DNA from: Herbaspirillum sp. SJZ106
GTDB taxonomy: Bacteria; Pseudomonadota; Gammaproteobacteria; Burkholderiales; Burkholderiaceae_D
DNA length: 64,000 nt
NCBI RefSeq assembly: GCF_006715495.1
Contig: NZ_VFNI01000001.1
Location: 434,001 to 498,000, forward strand
Direction: 5' to 3'
Shown in pieces: positions 38,744-48,410 of the stretch (position 1 is the first letter of the stretch; each line of letters begins with the position of its first letter). Under the pieces are notes generated by a model, which made no database searches, was not told where the DNA came from, and saw only the letters and a list, made by a program, of their open reading frames with translations. The translations under genes were made by a program, and so were the position numbers.

Positions 38744-39817
38744 ATGAGTGACGACAAGTTGCTGCCACTGCGCCAGAAAATCGATGCCATCGATGCGCAG
38801 ATTCTCGACCTGCTGAACCAGCGCGCCCGCGTCGCGCAGGAAGTGGGCCATGTCAAGGCCGAGACCAACGCGCCGGTGTTCCGTCCCGAGCGCGAGGCGC
38901 AGGTGCTGCGCCGCGCGGCCGAGCGCAATCCCGGCCCCTTGCAGGGCGCCGATATCCAGACCATTTTCCGTGAAGTGATGTCGGCTTGCCGCGCGCTGGA
39001 AAAGCGCGTGGTGGTCGCCTATCTCGGCCCGGCCGGCACGTTCAGCGAACAGGCCGTCTACCAGCAGTTTGGCCACGCGATCGAGGGGCTGCCTTGCGTC
39101 TCCATCGATGAAGTGTTCCGCGACGCCGAGGCCGGCACCGCCGATTTTGGCGTGGTGCCGATCGAGAACTCTTCCGAAGGCGTGATCAACCGCACGCTGG
39201 ACCTGCTGCTGCAGACGACGCTGACCATCAGCGGCGAGGTGGCGATTCCGGTGCACCACAGCCTGATGACCAAGGGCGGCAGCATGGACGGCGTGACCCG
39301 CATCTGCGCCCACTCGCAGGCGCTGGCGCAGTGCAACGCCTGGCTCAACCAGAATTACCCGGGTATCGAGCGCCAGGCCGTGGCGTCGAATGCCGAAGCG
39401 GCGCGCATGGCAGGCGAAGACCCAGGCGTGGCGGCCATTGCCGGCGAGATCGCCGGGCAGAAATACAGCTTGCAGACCGTCAATGCCCATATCCAGGACG
39501 ACCCGCACAACCGCACGCGCTTTGCCATCATCGGCCGCCTGCGCACCGCGCCTTCCGGCCGCGACCAGACGTCCATCGTGCTGTCGGTGCCCAACAAGGC
39601 CGGCGCGGTGTATAACCTGCTGGCGCCGCTGGCCAGGCACGGCGTGTCGATGACGCGCTTCGAGTCGCGCCCGGCGCGCATGGGGGCGTGGGAGTATTAC
39701 TTCTACGTCGACCTCGAAGGCCACGAGCAGGACGAGAAGGTCGCGCAGGCGCTGGCCGAGCTGAAGCAGAACGCGGCTTTCTTCAAGCTGCTGGGCTCGT
39801 ATCCGCTGGGCCTGTAA
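38744..39817 (+). CDS. pheA: Chorismate mutase / prephenate dehydratase (P-protein)
   Basis: Bifunctional enzyme of phenylalanine synthesis, 357 residues. The AroQ chorismate mutase is at residues 1-90 (LRQKIDAIDAQILDLLNQRARVAQEVG), prephenate dehydratase at about 95-275 (YLGPAGTFSEQA, PIENSSEGVINRT) and the ACT regulatory domain at ~283-357 with the Phe-binding ESRP motif (TRFESRPARM). Feedback inhibition by phenylalanine is expected. Lies 120 bp after serC and 71 bp before hisC. Confidence 0.96.
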   Translation: MSDDKLLPLRQKIDAIDAQILDLLNQRARVAQEVGHVKAETNAPVFRPEREAQVLRRAAERNPGPLQGADIQTIFREVMSACRALEKRVVVAYLGPAGTFSEQAVYQQFGHAIEGLPCVSIDEVFRDAEAGTADFGVVPIENSSEGVINRTLDLLLQTTLTISGEVAIPVHHSLMTKGGSMDGVTRICAHSQALAQCNAWLNQNYPGIERQAVASNAEAARMAGEDPGVAAIAGEIAGQKYSLQTVNAHIQDDPHNRTRFAIIGRLRTAPSGRDQTSIVLSVPNKAGAVYNLLAPLARHGVSMTRFESRPARMGAWEYYFYVDLEGHEQDEKVAQALAELKQNAAFFKLLGSYPLGL

Positions 39818-39888
39818 GCGATACCGACGACGATTGACGAACATCGTGCCGCCCAGGCGGCGCACCCTCATTTTCCGGAAAGACCAGT

Positions 39889-41025
39889 ATGTCCAAACAA
39901 TTTGCACCCGCTCAGTTAGCACCCGCTCAGTTAGGACCCGATTACGTCCGCGCCATCGCGCCCTACCAGGCCGGCAAGCCGATTGCCGAAGTGGCGCGCG
40001 AATTCGGACTGGACGAGGCCGCCATCGTCAAGCTGGCTTCCAACGAAAACCCGCTGGGCATGCCCGAGTCGGCCAAGCTGGCGATGCAGCAGGCAGTGGC
40101 CGAACTGGGCCGTTATCCGGACGCCAACGGTTTCGAACTGAAGGCCGCCATCAGCGCCAAGTACGATGTGCCGCAAAGCTGGATCACGCTGGGCAACGGC
40201 AGCAACGATATCCTTGAGATCGCCGCGCACGCCTTCGTGCAGCCGGGCCAGTCGGTGGTGTATGCGCAGTACGGTTTCCTGGTCTATGCGCTGGCCACGC
40301 AGGCGGTCGGCGCGCGCGCCATCGAAGTGCCGGCCAAGGATTTCGGCCACGATCTGCCAGCAATGGCCAAAGCGATCGCCGCCGACACCCGCTTGGTCTA
40401 CCTGGCCAACCCCAACAACCCGACCGGCACCTTCGTGTCTGCCGCTGAACTGGAAACGTTCCTGAAGTCGGTGCCGCCCGAGGTGGTGGTGGTGCTGGAC
40501 GAAGCCTACAACGAATACCTGGCCGCCGAGCACCAGTACGAATCGACGGCATGGGTGCGCCAGTTCCCGAATCTGGTGGTCTCGCGCACCATGTCCAAGG
40601 CCTATGGCCTGGCCGGCCTGCGCGTCGGTTTCGCCATCGCGCAGCCGGAGGTGACCGACCTGATGAACCGCATCCGCCAGCCGTTCAACGTCAACTCGCT
40701 GGCGCAGGCGGCCGCGGTGGCCGCCCTCAATGACAAGGCCTTCCTGCAGAAGAGCGCCGAAATCAACAGCGCCGGCTACCGCCAGCTTACGGCCGCGTTC
40801 GACGAACTGGGCCTGCGCTATGTGCCGTCCTACGGCAACTTCGTGCTGGTCAAGGTCGGCGAGGACGACGGCGCCGGGGCGCGGGTCAACCTGGCCTTGC
40901 TGAAAAAGGGCATCATCGTGCGCCCGGTGGGCAACTACGGCTTGCCGCAATGGCTGCGCATCTCGATCGGCCTGCCGCAAGAGAACGCCGCTTTCATCGC
41001 CGCCCTGAAAACCGTCCTTGCCTGA
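39889..41025 (+). CDS. hisC: Histidinol-phosphate aminotransferase (second type, HisC2-like)
   Basis: PLP aminotransferase, 378 residues, fold type I. The PLP lysine is in SRTMSKAYGLAGLRVGF, the cofactor motif is NPNNPTGT, and the conserved Arg lies in QWLRISIG. In this aromatic cluster HisC-type enzymes may also transaminate aromatic keto acids (phenylpyruvate, hydroxyphenylpyruvate), filling the step between pheA/tyrA products and the amino acids. An unusual feature is the N-terminal FAPAQLAPAQLGPD, encoded by a perfect 15-bp tandem duplication at 39904-39933. It abuts tyrA. Confidence 0.93.
   Translation: MSKQFAPAQLAPAQLGPDYVRAIAPYQAGKPIAEVAREFGLDEAAIVKLASNENPLGMPESAKLAMQQAVAELGRYPDANGFELKAAISAKYDVPQSWITLGNGSNDILEIAAHAFVQPGQSVVYAQYGFLVYALATQAVGARAIEVPAKDFGHDLPAMAKAIAADTRLVYLANPNNPTGTFVSAAELETFLKSVPPEVVVVLDEAYNEYLAAEHQYESTAWVRQFPNLVVSRTMSKAYGLAGLRVGFAIAQPEVTDLMNRIRQPFNVNSLAQAAAVAALNDKAFLQKSAEINSAGYRQLTAAFDELGLRYVPSYGNFVLVKVGEDDGAGARVNLALLKKGIIVRPVGNYGLPQWLRISIGLPQENAAFIAALKTVLA
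39904..39933 (+). repeat. 15-bp tandem duplication inside the hisC start region
   Basis: GCACCCGCTCAGTTA occurs twice in a row (39904-39918 and 39919-39933), in frame, duplicating APAQL. A third partial copy (GGACCCG) follows. Confidence 0.95.
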
Positions 41026-41032
41026 GTCCGCC

Positions 41033-41920
41033 GTGTTCAAAAAGGTTGTCATTTTCGGCGTCGGCCTGATCGGCGGATCCTTCGCGCTGGCGTTGCGCCA
41101 TGCCGGTAAAGTCGAACAGATCGTCGGCGTCGGCCGCTCGCCGGCGAGCCTGGCGCGCGCCCGGGAGCTGGGCATCATCGATACGGTCGCCACCGATGCG
41201 GCGCTCGCCGTCGACGGCGCCGACCTGATCCTGCTGGCCGCTCCGGTTGCGCAGACGGAAGCCATCCTCGCCGCCATCGCGCCGCACCTGCCGGCTGGCG
41301 CCATCGTGACCGATGCCGGCAGCACCAAAGGCGACGTGGTCGCCGCCGCGCGCAAGTCGCTGGGCGGCAAGATCGGGCAGTTCGTGCCGGGCCACCCGAT
41401 CGCCGGACGCGAGATGCACGGCCCGGAAGCGGCATTGGCCGACCTTTATGTAGGCAAGAAGGTGGTGCTCACCGCCTTGCCGGAAAACCGGGCCGACGAT
41501 GTCGAACGCGTGGCTGCCGCCTGGCGGGCCTGCGGTGCGCTCATCCATCGTCTCTCGCCGCAAGAGCATGACGCGGTATTCGCCTCGGTCAGCCACTTGC
41601 CGCACGTGTTGGCTTTCGCGCTGGTCGACGACATCGCCGGCAAGCCGCATGCGGCCACGCTGTTCCAGTATGCCGCCAGCGGCTTTCGCGATTTCACGCG
41701 CATCGCCGGCTCGTCGCCGGAAATGTGGCGCGACATCACGCTGGCCAACCGCGACGCCTTGCTGACCGAAGTCGATGCCTATCTGGCCCAGCTCACATCG
41801 ATGCGGCAGATGATCGCCGACAGCGACGGCGCCGCGCTGGAGAAGATCTACGCCAGCGCCCGGCATGCCCGGCTGCAATGGGCCGCGGCCATCGAAGCTG
41901 CCGAGCGCAAGGAATCCTGA
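41033..41920 (+). CDS. tyrA: Prephenate dehydrogenase
   Basis: Oxidative decarboxylation of prephenate to 4-hydroxyphenylpyruvate in tyrosine synthesis. 295 residues. Rossmann motif [10 protein letters not shown] near residue 8, then the dehydrogenase helices ([36 protein letters not shown]-like region). Monofunctional: no chorismate mutase domain. I chose GTG 41033 (MFKKVVIFG); TTG 41018, overlapping the hisC stop, is the alternative. aroA follows after 80 bp. Confidence 0.92.
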   Translation: MFKKVVIFGVGLIGGSFALALRHAGKVEQIVGVGRSPASLARARELGIIDTVATDAALAVDGADLILLAAPVAQTEAILAAIAPHLPAGAIVTDAGSTKGDVVAAARKSLGGKIGQFVPGHPIAGREMHGPEAALADLYVGKKVVLTALPENRADDVERVAAAWRACGALIHRLSPQEHDAVFASVSHLPHVLAFALVDDIAGKPHAATLFQYAASGFRDFTRIAGSSPEMWRDITLANRDALLTEVDAYLAQLTSMRQMIADSDGAALEKIYASARHARLQWAAAIEAAERKES

Positions 41921-42000
41921 GGCCACGCCCGCCGCGGCTACAATGCATCATCCGCCGCACCTGCGGCGCTTGTGACGATAAACCTTCATTCCCGATCCCG

Positions 42001-43332
42001 ATGAAACAGCCTTCCTATCCCCGCCATATCGATCTCGCGCCGGTGCCGCATGTGCAGGGCACGGTCAAGCTGCCGGGCTCCAAGAGCATTTCCAATCGCA
42101 TCCTGCTGCTGGCGGCGTTGTCCGGCGGCACTACCCGCATTTTCGACCTGCTGGCCTCCGACGACACGCTGGTCATGCTGATGGCCTTGCAGACGCTGGG
42201 CGTGAAATGGGAGCAGGTCGAGGGCACCCAGGATTACATCGTGCATGGCGTCAACGGCGTGCTGCCGGTGCACCAGGCCGACCTGTTCATGGGCAATGCC
42301 GGCACCGCGATCCGTCCGCTGACGGCGGCGCTGGCGGTGCTGGGCGGCGACTACACGCTGCATGGCGTGCCGCGCATGCACGAGCGGCCGATCGGCGACC
42401 TGGTCGATGCGCTCAATGCGGTCGGTATGCGCATCGAATACACCGGCAACCCCGGCTATCCGCCGCTGCATATCCGCCGCGGCACGCTCAATTCGCACCG
42501 CATGAAGGTGCGCGGCAACGTCTCCAGCCAGTTCCTGACGGCGCTGCTGATGGCCGCGCCCTTGATGGCGCGCGACGAGCCGATGTCGGTTGAGGTGGTG
42601 GGCGAACTCATTTCCAAGCCCTATATCGAGATCACGCTGAACCTGATGCGCCGTTTCGGCGTCGAGGTCGAGCGCCAGGGCTGGCAGCAGTTCACGCTCA
42701 AGCCGGGCCAGCATTACCGCAGCCCGGGCAGCATCCATGTCGAGGGCGATGCCTCCTCGGCTTCCTACTTCCTGGCCGCAGGCGCGATTGCCGGCGGCCC
42801 GATCCGCGTCGAAGGCGTCGGTCGCGACAGCATCCAGGGCGACGTGCGTTTCGTCGAAGCGTTGCAGCAAATGGGGGCGAACATCAGCATGGGCGAAAAC
42901 TGGATCGAGGCGTCGGCCAATGGCCCGTTGAAAGCCATCGACGCCGACTTCAATCACATTCCCGACGCCGCCATGACCATCGCGGTGGCCGCGCTGTATG
43001 CGGATGGCCCCAGCACCTTGCGCAACATCGGCAGCTGGCGCGTCAAGGAAACCGACCGTCTGGCGGCCATGGCCATCGAGCTGCGCAAGCTGGGCGCCGA
43101 GGTGGAGGAGGGCGCGGATTACCTCAAGGTGACGCCGCCGGCCGCTATCGGCACGGCCGCCATCGATACCTATGACGACCATCGCATGGCGATGTGTTTT
43201 TCGCTGGCATCGCTGGATGGCGTGTTGCGCCGCGGCAACCATATCCGCATCAATGACCCCAAGTGCGTGGCCAAGACCTTTCCGGACTACTTCGCGGTCT
43301 TCCAAAGGATTGCCGAGCAAATCTTGATCTGA
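42001..43332 (+). CDS. aroA: 3-phosphoshikimate 1-carboxyvinyltransferase (EPSP synthase)
   Basis: Shikimate pathway enzyme joining shikimate 3-phosphate and PEP, 443 residues. The PEP/S3P-binding segments [17 protein letters not shown] and [14 protein letters not shown] mark the class I enzyme, with the glyphosate-site Gly unchanged. [11 protein letters not shown] and [11 protein letters not shown] are the C-terminal signatures. Supplies chorismate to PheA and TyrA encoded just upstream. Start ATG 42001; cmk follows after 63 bp, with a small hairpin at 43334-43352 between them. Confidence 0.96.
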   Translation: MKQPSYPRHIDLAPVPHVQGTVKLPGSKSISNRILLLAALSGGTTRIFDLLASDDTLVMLMALQTLGVKWEQVEGTQDYIVHGVNGVLPVHQADLFMGNAGTAIRPLTAALAVLGGDYTLHGVPRMHERPIGDLVDALNAVGMRIEYTGNPGYPPLHIRRGTLNSHRMKVRGNVSSQFLTALLMAAPLMARDEPMSVEVVGELISKPYIEITLNLMRRFGVEVERQGWQQFTLKPGQHYRSPGSIHVEGDASSASYFLAAGAIAGGPIRVEGVGRDSIQGDVRFVEALQQMGANISMGENWIEASANGPLKAIDADFNHIPDAAMTIAVAALYADGPSTLRNIGSWRVKETDRLAAMAIELRKLGAEVEEGADYLKVTPPAAIGTAAIDTYDDHRMAMCFSLASLDGVLRRGNHIRINDPKCVAKTFPDYFAVFQRIAEQILI

Positions 43333-43333
43333 T

Positions 43334-43352
43334 AAACCCTTTTCAAGGGTTT
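43334..43352 (+). terminator. Weak hairpin between aroA and cmk
   Basis: AAACCCTT-TTC-AAGGGTTT perfect 8-bp stem right after the aroA stop. Only a short T-stretch follows, so it may attenuate rather than end transcription. Confidence 0.45.
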
Positions 43353-43395
43353 GTATCCCGTTATTGACGTAAATTATTTTCACAGACAGGTTTGC

Positions 43396-44064
43396 ATGGA
43401 AAAGGCAAAAATTCCGGTTATCGCCATCGATGGCCCGACCGCATCCGGCAAGGGCACCGTGGCCCAGAAAGTGGCCCAGCAACTGGGCTTCCATTATCTG
43501 GATTCCGGGGCGCTGTATCGCCTGACGGCGCTATCGGTTCTGCGGCGCGATATCGCGCTCAACGACGAGCACGCGCTGGCCAAGGCGGCCGAGCACCTGC
43601 ATTGCCATTTCGACGGCGCCCATATTTTTCTTGCCAACGAGGATGTGACCCAGGCCATCCGGGCCGAGGAAGTCGGCAATACGGCATCGAAGATTGCGGC
43701 ATTGACAACGGTTCGCCAGGCCCTGTACGGCCTGCAACTGGGCTTTCGCCAGCCGCCCGGCTTGGTGGCGGACGGGCGCGACATGGGCACGGTGATCTTT
43801 CCGAATGCCCGCCTGAAGGTGTTTTTGACCGCCAGTGTGGCGGCGCGCGCATCCCGGCGTTATAAGCAATTGATTGACAAGGGTTTTTCTGCTAATATCG
43901 ACGACCTTTCGAGGGATTTGGAGGAGCGGGACGAACGCGACATGAGCCGCGCGTCGGCGCCTTTGAAGCCAGCGGAAGGCGCATATCACCTGGATACCTC
44001 GGATATGACCGCTGATGAAGCGGTGCAGCAGGTGCTCGGTTGGTACGCTGCCCTGGGTCATTGA
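43396..44064 (+). CDS. cmk: Cytidylate kinase
   Basis: Phosphorylates CMP and dCMP. 222 residues. P-loop [10 protein letters not shown] near residue 11, then [14 protein letters not shown]-binding [13 protein letters not shown] and LID region [17 protein letters not shown] 43396 ([13 protein letters not shown]) is the family start. Between aroA and rpsA as in many proteobacteria. Confidence 0.96.
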   Translation: MEKAKIPVIAIDGPTASGKGTVAQKVAQQLGFHYLDSGALYRLTALSVLRRDIALNDEHALAKAAEHLHCHFDGAHIFLANEDVTQAIRAEEVGNTASKIAALTTVRQALYGLQLGFRQPPGLVADGRDMGTVIFPNARLKVFLTASVAARASRRYKQLIDKGFSANIDDLSRDLEERDERDMSRASAPLKPAEGAYHLDTSDMTADEAVQQVLGWYAALGH

Positions 44065-44087
44065 AGCATGTAATAAAGCATGTAATA
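44064..44087. repeat. 12-bp tandem duplication at the cmk stop
   Basis: AAGCATGTAATA is repeated perfectly at 44064-44075 and 44076-44087, beginning in the last base of the cmk stop codon. It opens the 247-bp leader region of rpsA. Confidence 0.9.
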
Positions 44088-44311
44088 CGGCCCGCATGCG
44101 ACTGTCGCGCTTGATTTACCGGCATGGCAGGCGCATATGGGGCAGAGGCAAGTTGCAGTACCCGTAGTGCCATTGGTGCCCGGCAGATGCAAAGTCTGGC
44201 GGGTGTTGATAAACCTAACCCAATATTTCATGCCATCCCGGCAACGAGGGCGGCAGTGCAAGGCGGTCTGATTGCATCGACGAATATTGGCAAAATCTTT
44301 CTTTTTCTCAT

Positions 44312-46027
44312 ATGTCTACCACTACCGTTATCGCTGCAGGTGTTGATACCGCCAGCGAATTTGCTGCTCTGTTTGAAGAATCGCTGTCGCGTCAGGACAT
44401 GCGTTCGGGTGAAGTCATCTCCGCAGAAGTCGTCCGTCTCGACCACAACTTCGTGATCGTCAACGCCGGCCTGAAGTCGGAAGCTTTCATCCCTGTTGAA
44501 GAATTCAAGAACGACAACGGCGAAGTCGAAGTCAATGTCGGCGACTTCATCTCCGTTGCGATCGAATCGCTGGAAAACGGCTTCGGCGACACCATCCTGT
44601 CGCGCGACAAGGCCAAGCGTCTGGCATCGTGGCTCTCGCTGGAAAAGGCGATGGAGTCCGGCGAGATCGTCACCGGCACCGTCAACGGCAAGGTCAAGGG
44701 CGGCCTGACTGTCCTGACCAACGGCATCCGCGCCTTCCTGCCGGGTTCGCTGGTCGACACCCGTCCGGTCAAGGACACCACCCCGTTCGAAGGCAAGACC
44801 CTGGAATTCAAGGTCATCAAGCTGGACCGCAAGCGCAACAACGTGGTGCTGTCGCGCCGCGCCGTGATCGAAGCCTCGATGGGCGAAGAGCGCGCCAAGC
44901 TGATGGAAACCCTGAAGGAAGGCACAGTCGTCACCGGTATCGTCAAGAACATCACCGACTACGGCGCGTTCGTCGACCTGGGCGGCATCGATGGCCTGCT
45001 GCACATCACCGACCTGGCATGGCGTCGTGTGCGTCACCCGTCGGAAGTCCTGTCGGTCGGTCAAGAGATCACCGCCAAGGTCCTCAAGTACGATCAGGAA
45101 AAGAACCGCGTCTCGCTGGGCGTCAAGCAACTGGGCGACGATCCGTGGACCGGCCTGTCGCGTCGCTACCCGCAAGGCACCCGCCTGTTCGGCAAGGTCA
45201 CCAACCTGACCGACTACGGTGCGTTCGTTGAAGTCGAGCAAGGCATCGAAGGCCTGGTGCACGTCTCCGAAATGGACTGGACCAACAAGAACGTGGCGCC
45301 GAACAAGGTTGTCCAGCTGGGCGACGAAGTCGAAGTCATGGTCCTGGAAATCGACGAAGAGCGTCGCCGTATCTCCCTGGGCATGAAGCAGTGCAAGCCG
45401 AATCCTTGGGACGACTTCGCCGTGAGCCACAAGAAGGGCGACAAGGTCAAGGGTTCGATCAAGTCGATCACCGACTTCGGCGTGTTCATCGGCCTGACCG
45501 GCAACATCGACGGCCTGGTGCACCTGTCCGACCTGTCCTGGACCGAAGCCGGCGAAGAAGCCGTGCGCAAGTTCAAGAAGGGCGACGAACTGGAAGCTGT
45601 CGTGCTGGCGATCGACGTCGAGCGCGAGCGCGTTTCCCTGGGCGTGAAGCAACTGGAAGGCGACCCGTTCAACAACTTCGCCGCCCTGAACGACAAGGGT
45701 GCGATCGTGACCGGTACCGTCAAGTCGGTGGAGCCGAAGGGCGCCGTGATCCAGCTCAACGATGAAGTCGAAGGCTACCTGCGTGCATCCGAAATCTCCC
45801 GCGACCGCGTGGAAGATGCCGGTACCCACCTGAAGGTCGGCGACGCCGTCGAAGCCCTGGTCATCAACATCGACCGCAAGGCACGCAGCATCCAGCTGTC
45901 GATCAAGGCCAAGGACAACGCCGAGACCCAGGAAGCCATGCAGAAGATGTCGGCCGACTCCAACGCTGCTTCGGGCACCACCAGCCTGGGCGCGCTGCTG
46001 AAGGCCAAGCTCGATAACAAGAACTGA
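44312..46027 (+). CDS. rpsA: 30S ribosomal protein S1
   Basis: 571-residue S1 with six successive S1/OB repeats: two divergent N-terminal ones that bind the ribosome and four RNA-binding ones (visible as [59 protein letters not shown] and the sixth near [10 protein letters not shown]). Codon use is strongly biased, as for abundant ribosomal proteins. The start region before ATG 44312 is pyrimidine-rich (TCTTTCTTTTTCTC) with no Shine-Dalgarno, as known for the self-regulated rpsA leader of E. coli. ihfB follows after 13 bp. Confidence 0.97.
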   Translation: MSTTTVIAAGVDTASEFAALFEESLSRQDMRSGEVISAEVVRLDHNFVIVNAGLKSEAFIPVEEFKNDNGEVEVNVGDFISVAIESLENGFGDTILSRDKAKRLASWLSLEKAMESGEIVTGTVNGKVKGGLTVLTNGIRAFLPGSLVDTRPVKDTTPFEGKTLEFKVIKLDRKRNNVVLSRRAVIEASMGEERAKLMETLKEGTVVTGIVKNITDYGAFVDLGGIDGLLHITDLAWRRVRHPSEVLSVGQEITAKVLKYDQEKNRVSLGVKQLGDDPWTGLSRRYPQGTRLFGKVTNLTDYGAFVEVEQGIEGLVHVSEMDWTNKNVAPNKVVQLGDEVEVMVLEIDEERRRISLGMKQCKPNPWDDFAVSHKKGDKVKGSIKSITDFGVFIGLTGNIDGLVHLSDLSWTEAGEEAVRKFKKGDELEAVVLAIDVERERVSLGVKQLEGDPFNNFAALNDKGAIVTGTVKSVEPKGAVIQLNDEVEGYLRASEISRDRVEDAGTHLKVGDAVEALVINIDRKARSIQLSIKAKDNAETQEAMQKMSADSNAASGTTSLGALLKAKLDNKN

Positions 46028-46040
46028 TTCTTCGGGCCAC

Positions 46041-46346
46041 ATGACAAAGTCGGAGCTGATTGCCCGCTTGGCTGAGCGTTATCCGCAACTGGTTGCAAAG
46101 GATGCGGATTACGCGGTCAAAACCATACTCGATGCGATGGTCGACGCGCTTGCGACCGGGCAGCGCATTGAGATCCGTGGTTTTGGCAGCTTTGCGCTGA
46201 ATCGCCGTCCGCCGCGCATCGGCCGCAATCCCAAGTCCGGCGACAAGGTGATGGTCCCTGAAAAACGGGTTCCTCACTTCAAGCCGGGTAAGGAATTGCG
46301 CGAGCGCGTGGATGCGATGGTCGGACAGCCTATTCGAGAGGATTGA
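46041..46346 (+). CDS. ihfB: Integration host factor subunit beta
   Basis: 101-residue DNA-bending protein of the HU/IHF family, partner of IhfA. It has the IHF-beta start [11 protein letters not shown], the core [28 protein letters not shown] with the intercalating Pro in RNPKSG, and the C-terminal [11 protein letters not shown]. Positioned 13 bp after rpsA and probably co-transcribed; a terminator follows at 46450-46477. Confidence 0.97.
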   Translation: MTKSELIARLAERYPQLVAKDADYAVKTILDAMVDALATGQRIEIRGFGSFALNRRPPRIGRNPKSGDKVMVPEKRVPHFKPGKELRERVDAMVGQPIRED

Positions 46347-46449
46347 ACCGGCTGTCATTGTCCCGCAGGCAGTACTTGAGCAACATCCGTTGGTCAGCCC
46401 GGCCCTGAAACTTCATGAAGGATGGGTGTAAAGGCTTATCAACAAAATG

Positions 46450-46477
46450 AACGGCATCTTTGGATGCCGTTTTTTTT
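46450..46477 (+). terminator. Terminator of the rpsA-ihfB unit
   Basis: AACGGCATC-TTTG-GATGCCGTT perfect 9-bp stem followed by eight T residues. Confidence 0.93.
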
Positions 46478-46615
46478 CACGTACAATTTCGTTACCTCTT
46501 TGAACAGGTTCTGACATGCACGCCTGCGACCGCCGCAAGGCGCCCTGATCCGGCGCAAGGCGCATGAACAAGCTTCACCCCATACTATCGACCAGCCCAA
46601 AAAAGGATAAGCGCC

Positions 46616-46942
46616 ATGAAAATAATCTCCCGGTTGATTGCGGCCATCCTGTTCGTCTGCTTCTTTTTCTTCGCGCTGCGCAATACCCAGGAAGTCACGC
46701 TGCATTTCTTCCTCGGCTATGAGCGTACCGACCCGCTGGTGCTGGTCCTGCTCGCGTTCTTCGTGGTCGGCGCCATTCTCGGCGTGCTGGCCATGACGCC
46801 CATCGTGTTCCGCCATCGCCGCGAAGCGGCGCGCTACAAGAAGGCGCTGACCCAGATCCAGAAGCAACAGGAAGAGATCGCTCAGGCCCAGGCGCAGCCG
46901 CCGCAGCCCGACAGCGTGATCATGGCGCAGCACATCCTTTAA
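46616..46942 (+). CDS. lapA: LapA-type lipopolysaccharide assembly protein (DUF1049)
   Basis: 108-residue inner-membrane protein with two helices (ISRLIAAILFVCFFFFALRN and VLVLLAFFVVGAILGVLAMTPIVF) and a cytosolic coiled tail rich in Gln. In E. coli LapA works with LapB to control LPS synthesis through FtsH and LpxC. AAAGGA precedes ATG 46616. Its TAA stop overlaps the TTTAA flank of the inserted element at 46943-47177, which separates it from lapB. Confidence 0.88.
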   Translation: MKIISRLIAAILFVCFFFFALRNTQEVTLHFFLGYERTDPLVLVLLAFFVVGAILGVLAMTPIVFRHRREAARYKKALTQIQKQQEEIAQAQAQPPQPDSVIMAQHIL

Positions 46943-47179
46943 CCTAGATTCAGCAGTTGACCGCTTGCTATCCCTTGGAAAGCCGCATGAACACAAGCAT
47001 TATCTGTATCAATACCGCTCACCTTGCTGGTGAGAGCGCTATGCCTTCTCCGGCACCGCGCTCGCCGCGCCATGCGGCGTTGCTCCTCCTTGCGCACATT
47101 AAGTGCGCCGCGTCGTCGCGCCTTGCCTGGCACGCCGATCACGGCGCCGGCGAAGGCATTCAACTGCTGAATCTAGGTT
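46941..47179. mobile_element. Inverted-repeat element A (MITE-like), between lapA and lapB
   Basis: 239 bp bounded by perfect 20-bp terminal inverted repeats (left AACCTAGATTCAGCAGTTGA at 46941-46960; right its exact complement at 47160-47179). Counted from CCTAG to CTAGG, it is flanked by direct repeats TTTAA (46938-46942 and 47178-47182), consistent with target duplication. It shares a 59-bp left part (47 identities by hand) and the right end with element B at 54250-54355, but has about 125 bp of extra GC-rich interior. No transposase. Confidence 0.82.
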
Positions 47180-47197
47180 TAATTTTCCCCTCTCGTC

Positions 47198-48373
47198 ATG
47201 GAATTTGAATTCTGGTGGTTGCTCGGTATTCCTGTCTTCTTCGGATTGGGATGGATTGCCGCGCGGGTTGATATCAACCAACTGTTGTCCGAGTCGCGCA
47301 CATTGCCGCGCGGCTATTTCAAGGGGCTGAATTTCCTGCTCAACGAACAGCCCGACAAGGCCATCGACGCCTTCATCGAAATCGTCAAGCTCGATCCCGA
47401 AACGGTGGACCTGCATTTCGCATTGGGCAACCTGTTCCGCCGCCGCGGCGAGACCGAACGCGCCATCCGCGTCCACCAGAACCTGCTGGCGCGCCCGGAC
47501 CTGCCGGCCGAACACCACGGCCATGCGCTGTATGAACTGGGCCAGGATTACCTCAAGGCCGGCCTGCTGGATCGCGCTGAAGAGAGCTTCAACAAGCTCA
47601 TCGATACGCAATACAGCGCCCAGGCCGGCCGCGCGCTGCTGGAAATCTACCAGCGCGAAAAGGAATGGACGCGCGCCATTTCCGCCGCCGAGATCCTGCA
47701 AGCCACCGGCGCCGGCGGTCGCCAGCGCGAGATCGCCCAGTTCTATTGCGAACTGGCCGCCGATGAACTGGTGCGCACCAATGCCGATGCCGCCATCGCG
47801 CTGCTGGACAAGGCCCTGGCCACCGACCGCAAGAGCGTGCGCGCCACCATGCTGATGGGCGATGCGCTGCGCGCCAAGGGCGACATCGCAGGCGCGCTGG
47901 AAGCCTGGCGCCGGGTCGAACACCAGAGCGTGCCGCATACGGCGCTGGTGGCGCAGCGCCTGATGGACGGCTATATCGCCATCGGCCGTCCGCAGGAAGG
48001 CATCAACCTGCTGCGTGCCTACCTGGCTGAAGCGCCTTCCATCGACCTGCTGGAAGTGGTGTTCAAGGCCGTGCTCGATGCCGAGGGCGTCGAAGCGGCC
48101 AACAACCTGGTCAGCGAAGAACTGCGCCGCACCCCCACGCTGCTGGGCCTGGACAAGTTCCTGGAAGCGCGCATGATGACCGCGCCGCTGAGCGTGCGGC
48201 CGGAGCTGTCGGTGGTCAAGACCCTGGTGCACGGCTATACCCAGAAGCTGGCCCGCTACCAGTGCAGCCATTGCGGCTTCAAGGCGCGCCAGTTCTACTG
48301 GCAGTGCCCCGGCTGCAGCCGCTGGGAAACCTACCCGCCGCGCCGCACTGAAGAGCTCAACGTCATGAACTGA
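47198..48373 (+). CDS. lapB: Lipopolysaccharide assembly protein LapB (YciM), TPR protein
   Basis: 391 residues: N-terminal membrane anchor (FWWLLGIPVFFGLGWIAARVD), a long TPR array (residues ~35-330, e.g. NEQPDKAIDAFIEIVKLDPETVDLHFALGNLFRRRGETERAIR) and a C-terminal rubredoxin-like knuckle with CSHC and CPGC motifs that binds iron or zinc. It links LPS assembly with FtsH degradation of LpxC. ATG 47198 lies 18 bp after element A, and the intervening bases are pyrimidine-rich with no visible ribosome binding site, so the insertion may have changed its translation. Confidence 0.93.
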   Translation: MEFEFWWLLGIPVFFGLGWIAARVDINQLLSESRTLPRGYFKGLNFLLNEQPDKAIDAFIEIVKLDPETVDLHFALGNLFRRRGETERAIRVHQNLLARPDLPAEHHGHALYELGQDYLKAGLLDRAEESFNKLIDTQYSAQAGRALLEIYQREKEWTRAISAAEILQATGAGGRQREIAQFYCELAADELVRTNADAAIALLDKALATDRKSVRATMLMGDALRAKGDIAGALEAWRRVEHQSVPHTALVAQRLMDGYIAIGRPQEGINLLRAYLAEAPSIDLLEVVFKAVLDAEGVEAANNLVSEELRRTPTLLGLDKFLEARMMTAPLSVRPELSVVKTLVHGYTQKLARYQCSHCGFKARQFYWQCPGCSRWETYPPRRTEELNVMN

Positions 48374-48410
48374 GGCGTGAGAACGCCAACTTTTTGAATC
48401 TGGATCCACT

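Noticed and set aside
44064-44087. 12-bp tandem duplication as a transposon target duplication
   Set aside because: The copies are adjacent with nothing between them, so simple slippage is enough.
46957-47208. Small open frame inside element A (MNTSIICIN...)
   Set aside because: It lies wholly within the inverted-repeat element, has no ribosome binding site, and the corresponding stretch in element B is not open in the same way.
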